64,000 nucleotides of DNA, taken from contig JAFGRO010000026.1 in the NCBI GenBank assembly GCA_016935095.1, forward strand, positions 18,248-82,247, in the 5' to 3' direction. Positions 38,101-50,100 of the stretch are shown in pieces (position 1 is the first letter of the stretch; every line of letters starts with the position of its first letter). Source of the DNA: Candidatus Woesearchaeota archaeon (GTDB lineage: Archaea; Nanobdellota; Nanobdellia; Woesearchaeales; GW2011-AR15). The notes under the pieces were generated by a model, which saw nothing but the letters and a program-made list of their open reading frames with translations, made no database searches and had not been told where the DNA came from. A program made the translations under genes and the position numbers.

Positions 38101-41100
38101 AGGCCACCATACGAATGCACATGGGATTTATCTGGTCTGCCTGATGGAGATCAATACCAGTTAAGGGCATATGCAAATGATACTTTAGGAAATATAGGAA
38201 ATACAGATACTCACATAAATATTAAAGTTGGTAATACCCCTACTGTTGGAATAACAAGCTGTTTTGTAGAAGGTTCTGGCTGGGTTAACTGTACTACAAT
38301 TGTTTATGCGGATGTCATTGATAGTGTCAGGACATCCTGCTCACCTTCAATAGGCGTTATAAAAAATGTTTCCTTTATACTGAAGAATATTGATGATAAT
38401 AAAATATTGTTTAATGTTACAACTACAGACAATAGTACAGGGTATTGGGAATATAATCTGACAGATGTAGCTATATATGATTCCGGGTCTTTTAATTTGA
38501 ATGTTATTTGTAGAGAAAATTCAGAGGGAACAGATAATATTGGTTGGGTAATTCCTTTTGGGACATTGTCTGTGCAATTAATTAACCCTTCTTCTGATAG
38601 AAGTGTGGTTCAGAATTCAACATTTAATTTTTCATCTCTTGTTAGCTGTACAGGCGGTGAGTGCGCTGATGAAAATGCAACAATTATGCTGCAAGAGCCT
38701 AGTTTTGATGGAATATTTTTCCTTTTCTGGAGCGGGGCATCAGATGCACCTTCAGGCTGGACATGCGCCTCATGCGACCCAGGTGATCCTTTTTATAATA
38801 ATTTTCCAAGAGGAAGTGAAACTTATGGAGGAACAGGCGGCAGCTCATATCACACTCACTCAATAAGTTATGTAAGCGAAACATCAGGTGCAACAGCAAC
38901 TGCTGGAACAGGCGCAACAGCAGTAGCTACAGGAGCTCATGATCACAGCAGTATAACTTCTGAAATAGTGTCTAATGAATCAAATTTACCTTCATACAGG
39001 AATTTAAAAATAATCCAATACAACGGTATGCCGTCTGTTATTCCTGAAGGTGCAATTGCAGTATTTAACACAAGCACGCTTCCAGGCGGCTGGACAAGGT
39101 ATTCAGCACAGGATGATTATTTTATAAGAGGAGGGGGAGATACAACTACAGGGGGATCTAACACACATGACCATGATGTATCTTATACTCTTCCTGATGC
39201 AGGAGATGATATTTCAAGAGGAGGTGCAGACGGTGCGGTTGCGGATGATGCACATACACATACTGTAAGTGATACTAGTGCCAGCGCGGAAAATGTTCCT
39301 CCTTATATTGAAGTAGTATTAGCAAGAGCTGATTCAAGCACATTAAAGCCAGAGGGGATGATTGCAATGTTTAGTGCTTCTCCTTCAAATTCATCATGGA
39401 CAGTAATATCTGCAAATGGGCAGGAATTTTACCAGAGGTTTTTAGTAGGCAATTCAACTTATGGGGATACAGGCGGCAACTCTTCTCATACACATCCAAA
39501 TTTAGGGTCAACAACAACTGTTTCAAGTTCTACTGCTGAAGCAACAGGTGCAGGTTCTTCAGTTGCATCTCCTGCACACACTCATGATGTGACAGTTTCA
39601 TTTTCAACAGATACAAACCTTCCGCCGTATATTGATGTAATATTTGCTTATTACGATGCTGGAATAGGTGTTATTCCAATGAGCTTTGCTGTTCCTTTTT
39701 GGACGCCTTCAGATAATCCCCAGGATCCAGGATATAATTATTGCCTTGCTAATATGAGCTCTGGAGACTCCTGCCCGGTTTCATGGCTGGTTAATGCAAC
39801 AGGTGAAATAAATTCAACCTGGGGATTCTATGTATCAGCTATTCCGCTTAATTATTCAGGCAATATTTCCGTTGCTGAGTCTTCCAGAGTAAATATTACT
39901 ATAGTTGATATGCTGAGACCAACAATACATGAAATTCAATGCCAGGAGGATGGTGCTACCTGGGGTGAGTGCAGCAATGTTTTATATTCAGATAATTTGA
40001 CAAGAGTCAGAGTAAATTGTACTGTTGATGAAGGAACTATTAATTCTGCAAACTTTACGCTGGAAAATCTGGATGATTCTTATACTTTTTTCAGTAATGC
40101 AACAACATATAATAGCGGGGACTGGTGGATATTTAATAATTCTGATTTAACAATAACCGATTCAGGAACATTTAGACTTACAGTTATTTGCAGTGATGAT
40201 AATTCGATAACTGAAACAGATAATGTTGAATGGATAGTTCCCTGGGGAACTTTAACAGCACAATTAATCAGTCCAAATTCAAATACAAATGTAACAAGAA
40301 ACCAGTTCTTTAATTTCACATCCAGAGTTACATGTACAGGAGGGGAATGCGGTTATGTTAATGCTACACTGGACCCTTATGTTGGTGATTGGTGGAATAG
40401 TTCTTATACGTCCAGAAAAGAAATAAACATAACAAATTCCGGCTCTGTTTTAACAGATTTTCCTGCATACCTTAATGTCGCTTACGACGATGATATGCAG
40501 GCTGATTATGATGATTTAAGATTCATAAATGAAAGTTGCGGGACTAATGGATCATTATTAAGTTATGAAATTGAATATTATAACAGTACAAAAGCAGATA
40601 TCTGGATTAAAATCCCGAATCTAGCAGTAGGAACAACCTCTATATGCATGTACTATGGAAACTCAACTGTCAGTTCAGGACAGAATGTTGTAAATGTCTG
40701 GGATGCCAACTATGCAAGCATATATCACTTAAACCATACGTCTGGAGATGCTATTGATACTAAAGGTTTCATGGATGCAACAAATAATCTTGGTGGAAGT
40801 TCTGATCCAGATGTAATGGGTATTGTTGGAAGGGGAGATTATTTTGGAGGAGATGGTATTCTTACAGTGACTGACTGGATGTTAAGTGCCACAAACGGCA
40901 CTGATCATACTTATTGTGCTTGGGTGAGATACACTAGTACTGGTGACATGACGATAATAGAGGATGGGGGACTGTCATATGGAGATGGGATAGGTGCAAC
41001 AGGCGGTAATTTAAGATATGCAGAAAGCAATGCTCCAACTCAAGTAGACAGTCCTAGTACATATAATGATGATAATTGGCATTATATATGTGGTGTGGAA

Positions 41101-44100
41101 GCTGTGGGTGGAGCCACTATGATCCTTTATGTAGATGGAGAAGAAGTTAACACAGGTAGCGATGATGCTCAGTATGGAAATGATGATGGTGCAATAGGCG
41201 GTACAAATAATGATGATCCTGTGTTTGATGAAGGATCACCTGCCACTAACCACTTCATTGGTTACCTTGATGAAATCAGGTTGTCTTATGATGAAAGAAG
41301 TGCTGATTGGATTAACATGAGTTATCAGGTTGTTGTAAATCAGGCAAGCTTTGTTTTATTTGGTAGTGAAGAGGATTATACAGGGGCAGGAGGAGGGAAG
41401 AATATAATTCCAATGAATTCAGGTAGTCCTTTCTACACTATATCAGATAATCCCATGCTGTCAAACTTTACAGCATGCCTGGGGAATATGACAGACGGCA
41501 AAACATGCGATACTACATGGGAGGTTAATGCAACAGGAGCAGCAGATACAACCTATGAGTTTTATGTAACATATGCATCAATGAACTACTCATCAAATGT
41601 AAGTGCAGTTAATACCACTATAATAAACATTACAATTATAGATAACATAGCGCCTGTTGTTGATTCAGTTTCAATTACACCTGAAATGCCAGGTGTAAAC
41701 CAGGATTTAAACTGTACATTTACAATAACAGATGCTTCTCCATTAGATGTATTAACAGCCAATATGAGCTGGTATAAAGCTGGTGTTTTATCATATTCAG
41801 AAATTGTAAGTTCAAGTAGCGGAGTTGAAACTTATGCTGTTCTTGGTTCAGGAAACACATCAAACAATGATGTATGGCACTGCGGAGTAACACCCTATGA
41901 CCAGATGGCATATGGAACGCAGGTAAATTCCTCAACAGTTACAGTGTTGGCATCCCAGCCGCCGGTAATTAACCAGGTCCAGTGCCAGGAGAACTGGACA
42001 ACATGGGTAGATTGCTCAAATATAATTTATTCAGATATACTGACAGCAGTACAGGTAGACTGTACAGATCCAGATGGCTATATTATAAATGCGACATTTA
42101 ATCTGACAAATCTGGATGATTCTTATACTTTTTTCAGTAATGCAACAACATATAATAGCGGGAACTGGTGGATATTTAATAATTCTGATTTAACAATAAC
42201 TGATTCAGGAACATTTATCCTTAATGTTGCTTGTAGTGATAATACTTCTGTAACAGCAACAGATACTGTGGAATGGACACTTCCCTGGGGAACTTTAACA
42301 GCACAATTAATCAGCCCAAACACAAATACAAATGTAACAAGAAATCGTTTTTTTAATTTCACATCCAGAGTCATATGTACAGGAGGGGAATGCGGTTATG
42401 CAAATGCAATATTAGATCCGCATTCTGCAGATTCAGAAGACAATAATCACGAGAAAGTAATAATAGAAAATAATGCAGGATTAATTTCAATAAACACAAA
42501 TAAGAGTCTATATCATAGAGGTGAGCCGGCATTAATCTATATAGTTGTGCTTGATAAGCTTGGCCAGTTAATAACAGATGCTGACCTGGTAATAGAAATA
42601 ACCAAACCAGATGGCGAGCTCTATAATTTAGATGAAATAAAGCAGGATAATTCTGTGTACAATTTAGAGTATTCTGATACATCCCAGGAAGGAAATTATA
42701 TAATTAATGTCCAGGCTGGTTTTGAAGATGGAATAATTTCAGAATCAGCTTATTTTGTTGTAAAAGAAGATTATGAATTTGATATAATAAGGAATACACC
42801 GGTAACAACAGACCCATGGCAGGGTCCGTTTAAATCCTCAATCAACGTAATTTCATATACTGAATCAGGGCAATTTTCATTTAATGAGGTACTGCCTGAT
42901 AATTTTACAGTAACAGACAGAGGCGATGCTGATGAATCATTAAAAGATAATAAAATAATTCTGACATGGACAGGCCTTGAAAATAATTCAATTATCAGTT
43001 ATTCAGCATTACCTCCTTTACTTACTCCAATGAAATATGAGCTTGGTCCTTCATTCATACAATATGGCAATGAAATATTTTACGAAGCTAATCCTTGGAA
43101 TTTAGCAGTTGATCCGACACCATATGCACAGGATTGTGACGGACAGTTTAGGGAAACAACTCAGGATAGTTTTCCTGATGCTTGTGACGGAACTTATCCT
43201 TCTGCCTGTGGAGCAAGCGGTGACAGATTAACATGTAATGACGGGCAGACAGAAACACATGATGCATATTGGGATAATGAATGGGCTGGCGTGCGTATTT
43301 CAGCATATAATGATACCTGGACAAATTGTATTGAAGTTACCCAGGTTGAGCTTTGCTATGAATGGTGGCGAACAGCAGGTTTTGATGTTTGCCGTATAAG
43401 AGTTGATAATGATGGATGGTCAAGCCCGTCCAATGCAGTTACAAGTTGCCCGGGAACCAGTGCGAATCCAGGAGTTACATGTATAGATATTACTGCACTT
43501 GATGATTGGGACTGTGATAATTTTAATGGGGAAGGGACAGCAGCGCAGGTAGCAGCACAGGCACAGACCAATGATTACTCGTATAGGACACTTACAATAG
43601 ATGTATTGTATTTTGATGTGACATACACATCTGACGATCCGCCTGTTATTAGTTCACAATCTCCTGCAGCAAATTACTGGAATGATACGTTTGATCCATA
43701 TCCAATGACATTTACCTGCAACATAACAGATGATATTAATGTAACAGACATTTACTTATATATAACTAATAAATATAATCAGAGTTTTGGCTTAAGTGAC
43801 AGCTGCAGTGTTTCAGGCACAGAAGTTTCATGCAACTGGACAAAAGAATTGGCAAACGGGAATTATACATGGAACTGTCTGGCTTATGATTCTTTTGGTT
43901 ATTCAACCTGGGGTGAAAACAGGACTATACTGATTAATAACAGTTTAAGTAAGGGGATAATCCCAATGAACTCTGGTAGTCCTTTTTACACTATTTCTGA
44001 TAATCCAATGTTGTCTAATTTTACAGCTTGTCTAGCAAACATGACAGGCGGCAAGACATGCGATACAACATGGCAGGTAAATGCAACTGGTATTGCAAAT

Positions 44101-47100
44101 ACTACATGGGAGTTTTATGTAACTTATGCTTCTTTAAATTACTCAATAAATGTGAGTGATGCTCTCAGCTCAGTAATTAATATTACCATATTAGAGAACA
44201 TAGCGCCAGGTGTTGAATCTGTTTTATTAACTCCGCTGATTCCTGTATCATCAGATAATTTAAATTGTACATTCACTGTATCAGATGCTTCTCAATTGGA
44301 TGTTTTGACAGCTAATATTAGCTGGTATAAAAACGGTGTTTTAGATTATTCGGAGATTATCGGTGTGACAAACGGGGTTGAGAGCAGTCATTTTCTTGGC
44401 AGCGGAAATACGAGCATAGGTGATGTATGGCATTGCGGGGTAACACCTTATGACCAGGTGGAATATGGAGCACAGGTAAATTCCTCAACTGTATCCATCC
44501 TTGCAAGCAGGCCCCCTGAGATTAATCAAATCCTTTGTTTAAGAAACTACTCTACCTGGATAGATTGCTCAGATTTTGAATTTGGTGAAATATTTTCAGG
44601 GGTGCAGGCAAACTGCACCAGTGAAGAGCATTTTATAACAAATGTCACCTTTAATTTGACAAATATACCTGATTCATTTACTTATTTTAAAAACACTACA
44701 ACAAACAATAGTACTAACTGGTGGAGATATTATCAAAACATTACATTAAACAATTCAGGTGAATATCAGCTTTATGCAACATGCTTTGATTCCAATGGTT
44801 CAAATACAACCTCTTATGTTAATTGGAATTTGCCCTGGGGAACATTGGTTGCGAGCCTGGTTGATCCGGATGATGATATATCAGTACAATATAATGCTTT
44901 TTTCCCGTTTACAGCTCAAATAGCCTGCATAGGAGGAGAATGTGGCAATGTTGAAGCAGAACTTGACCCTGTAATTAATTGGTGGAATTGTAGTTTTGAT
45001 GCAAGAAAGGAAATTAATATAACTAATGTCGGTTCAATAGTATTGTCAGATTTCCCGCTTTATATAAATGTTACCTATGATTCAGATATGCAGGCGGACT
45101 ATGATGATTTAAGGTTTATTAATGGCAGTTGTAATGATGGACAGAGTCTATTATTAGACCATGAGATTGAAGATTATGATTCATCTCATGCTGATGTCTG
45201 GGTAAGAATACCCTCTCTTCCTGTAACAGGTGCAACAATCTGCATGTATTATAAAAATTCAGATGTGGGTTCAGGAGAGGATATGACCGGAGTCTGGGAT
45301 GGTAGTTATGATGCTGTCCACCACTTGCAGGAAACATCAGGGAACCATCAGGATAGCACTTCTGTGAACAATGATGCTACTGCAACAAGTGTAAGCACAG
45401 AGGGGGGCAATATTGGAATGATTGATGGAGCAGATGATTTTGATGACAGTAATACTGATTATGTGACTTTCACAACAACGGGGATGCGGGTTGCTGCTGG
45501 TACTATAAGCTTATGGGTGAACATGGATCATTCCTCTGTTTCAGACGACAGAAGTTATTTCTTTTCACACAGGACAGGCAGCGATAATAACAGGATTTAT
45601 ATATTTGAAGAAAGCGGAGTACTCTTCGTTGGTTTTGCCAATGTTTTCCAGAACAATATAGGTTACACAATAGATCCTGATGAATGGCATTATTATACTC
45701 TTAAATGGACAGGGGGAGCATGGGAGGTATTTGTGGATGGTGTATCAGAAGGAAGCGGATCAAACGCTGCACTTACAAGTATTGATACTAATTCACATTT
45801 GGGTGCATATTTATCATCTGATGAATGGCTCGACGGTATGATAGATGAATTCAGAATGTCAAATGTATCAAGAAGCGATGACTGGATAAACCAAAGCTAT
45901 CAGATGGTAGTTAACCAGGACAGTTTTATTATTTTTGGAAGTGAAGAACCCTATTCAAAAGGAACAATATCAACTCAGGAAGGAGCTACTCCTTTTTACA
46001 CAACTGATGCTAATCCACAGAATTACTCGCATGAAAGCTGTTTAGAGAACTTAATTAGTGGACAGACCTGTCAGGTAAGCTGGCAGGTCAATGCCACAGG
46101 AGAGGTTGGCTCAACACATGAATTTTTTGTTATATTTAATTTAACATCAAACCAGGCATATCTAGCAGATACTGAAACAGCCCATATTTACATTACAATT
46201 GAAGATGCTTCTGATGTTCCTCCTGTTGTTAGTCTTGTCTCTCCTGAGAATAATAATGTTACCAATAATCTAGTCGTGGTATTTAACTGCTCAGCAACTG
46301 ATAATTTGGGGTTGCAGAACATGACATTATATGCAAATTTTTCAGGAACATTTGAATCAAATGGCACAAATAGTATCAGCGGTACATCAAACTCAACTAC
46401 ATTTTCAAGAACACTGAATGATGGTGTTTATTCTTGGACCTGCCTTGGCTATGATACAGACGGGAATTATGACTGGGCAACTTCAAATTGGACATTAACT
46501 GTTGATACTACTAAACCTGCAATTAATTTAAGTGCGCCTCCTAATGGAGACAATTCTTATGAAGGCACCCAGTACTTTAATTTTACAGTTGCTGATAACT
46601 TAGATCCGGTTTTAGTCTGTAATATTACATTGGATTCAGGTGTTGCAGATGAGAATTTTGATGTGGATAGGGGTATCTTAACCTCAAGAACTATTGTTGG
46701 AATACCTCAGGGAACACATTACTGGAATATAAGCTGTATTGATAATGCAGGAAACTTAAATACAAGCGAGACATGGAATTTTTCTATAGTTGATATTGCA
46801 CCGAATGTAACTCTCATTACTCAGGACAATATTTCTCAAAGCAGCTCTTTAATCAATCTTCAATATAATGCAACAGACAATAATAATGTAACAGAAGCCA
46901 GGTTAATAATAAATGGAGAATTAAATGATACAGATACTCAGGTAGAGGATGGAACAGTTGAGACATTTACTGTAACAGGACTTGCTGAAGGCAGATATAA
47001 CTGGACAGTCAATGTTTCGGATATTAGTAATTTGACAGCACAGGCTCCTGTAAGATGGTTTATAATTGATAAAACCGCTCCGGCTATAAACTTAACCAAC

Positions 47101-50100
47101 CCTGAGAATAATGCCAGTTTTAATTCAAGCTCAATAGAATTTAATTTTACAGTTATTGATAATTTTGACACACAAATGCAGTGCAATATAACTATTAATA
47201 ATACAGTAATGGATTTTAATTTCACAGCAAACAATAATTCAAATATCTCAAGAACTATCTCTGATCTTATTGATGGCATTCATTTCTGGAATGTAAGTTG
47301 TGTAGATGATGCAGGAAATGTAAACACAAGCGAAACAAGGAACTTCAGTATAAGTGCTCCTCCTGCAGTTGAATTAAATTCACCTCCTGAAAATTATTCT
47401 CAAAATACTCCGGATATAACATTTTATTATACTCCGACAGATAATACTAATTTAAGCCAGTGTGATCTTATATTAAACAATGCTGTTAATCTTACAAACA
47501 CAACAATTTATAACGGTGTCCAGAACAACTTTACCTTGTCAGGATTAAGCTCAGGATACTACAACTGGACAGTTAACTGTACAGATATAACAGGATTGAG
47601 TATGGTTGCTTCACCTGTCAGAACTTTTACAATAGATTTTGTCCAGCCTTCTATCACATTATATAATCCTTCAAAAGGTGGATCACTTTATGCCCTGAGC
47701 GTTACTTTCAATTATTCAGTTGTTGATGATTTTGATTATGTATTATTATGTAATATAACATTGGACGGGAATGATAATTTTACAGATGTAATCTCCCCTA
47801 ATAATACTTTTGTTAACAGAAGCCTGGCAATGAGCACAGAAGGAACACATTATTGGAATGTAACCTGTTCTGATGATGCTGGAAATGCAAATACAAGCGA
47901 AACATGGAATTTTACAATTTATATACCTCCGGATATAACACTTATCAGTCCTGATAATAATGCAGTTTTTGGTAATGGCACAAACATTGAATTTGAATAT
48001 ACTGTAACAGATTCTGAAGGTGTGGCTAATGCAAGTTTAATTATAAATAATGAAATTAACCAGACAGATGAAGACCCAAGTGAAATAAGCTCTAATTATT
48101 TTTATGTGAATTTTTCACAGGACGGGGTTTATACATGGACAGTCAGGGCATTTGACAGTAATGGTCTCGGCATAAATGCAACTCCCCGGACATTAATTGT
48201 AGATACAACACCTCCAATTGTCATTATTAATCATCCTTATGAAAATGAAACCTTCTCATGGAATAATGTGACATTTAATTTTTCTGTAACAGATAATCTT
48301 GACGACGAATTAATTTGCAATATTACAATTGATGAAGTAGTAGAATATGAAAATATCACAGTAAATAACGGAAGCACTGAACTGAGAACTAAATCAATGA
48401 ATGACGGGAATTATAACTGGAGTGTTACATGCATAGACCATGCAAACAATACTAATATTTATTTTTTAACAAACTTTACAGTTGATGCTCCTCCTAATGT
48501 AACCCTTATTTTTCCAATAGACTATTACAGGACAAATGATGTGGATTTTACATTCAATTATACTCCTGAAGATGCAATCGGGCTGGAGATATGTATTTTG
48601 TATTTTGACGGACAGCAGAATGATACAGATAATGAAATAGAGGAAAATACACAGAATTTCTTTTCTCTTGATAATCTTCCTGCCGGGATTCACAACTGGA
48701 CCATACAATGCTATGACAGCGCTCCTGATCTGAATAACTATACTGCTGATTATGAATATTTTTTCATTGATCATTATGGTCCTGCAATAAATTTAGTTTA
48801 TCCGGGGTCAGCTCAGACAATGAACCAGGATTACATAGACTTTAACTGGACAGCTACTGACTGGCCCGGAACAACAATAAACTGTAATATTACTGTTTCA
48901 GATCCGCTTGGAGAGAGGAATGCAACTGATGTATCCGGAATCAGCGGGGAGTATTTCAATACAACATTACTTAATTTAAGTGACGGCATACATTACTGGA
49001 ATATAACTTGTGTTGATGACCTCGGCAATATGAATTCAAGTGAAACCTGGAATTTTACAATAAATCAGCCGGACCTGTTTTTGAATAATTCAATGCTTTG
49101 GTTTAATAATTCGAACCCTGATTTGAATGAGAATATAACAATTTTTGCAAATGTGACAAACATTGGAGGTAATCCTGTCACTAACCTGTTTGTAGAGTTC
49201 TGGGACGGCTTGCCTGGCATAGGCAATTATATCGGAAATGATACAAAGAATGTTGATGTCAATGCAACAGAAACCTTTACAGTAACCTGGTTAATATCAT
49301 CAGGATATCATAATATATGGGTAATTGCAGATCCAGATGATGCTATTGAAGAATTAAATGAAACCAATAACAATGCAACAATTAACATATCTGTTTTAGG
49401 AGCTGTTATTACCTCTCCTGAAAATAATTCATGGACTAATTCTTTAGTGAATGAATTTAATTTTACGCTTTATGATTATACTTCCGGCATAATAAATTAT
49501 AGTATTTATATAGACGGCACTCCGAACAGCCAGAACGGCACAGTAACTGATGGTGATTCTAATTTATTGAATATTACTTTGACAGAGGGCACTCATTATG
49601 TCCAGGTCCGGGCAACAGATGCTCTCAGCCGGACAAAAATGTCTTCCAGAGTTTATATAAACGTTGATGTAACAGATCCAACTCCTGCGATTGAAACATT
49701 AAATAATACCTTCTTTAATGACACAACCCCTGAAATCCGGTTCAATATTACTGATAACATGGATAATGAAATTAACTACACTTTATATGTGGATGGAGTT
49801 GCAAAAAATTCAAGCACAGCACCTGACGGAGTATCCACTTCTGTAAACTTGTCCACTCTTGATGAAGGGAAATATGAATTGATTTTAGAAGCCCTGGATG
49901 AAGCGGGAAACAGAGTCAATTCTACGCCTGTTTTTATCTATGTTGATATAACTGAGCCAACAATATCATTATTATATCCGCAGGATACAGAGACATTTAA
50001 TGTTAGAAATACTGAATTGAATTTCACAGTTATAGACAATCTTGATGAAGTCCTTACATGCAATCTTACACTTGACTCAAGTGTGGTTAGGACTAATTTT

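Noticed and set aside
36957-39645. Integrated prophage tail gene
   Set aside because: Collar-like modules are embedded in one open frame with Ig/CARDB/DUF2341 domains; no other phage genes, integrase or att-like repeats seen
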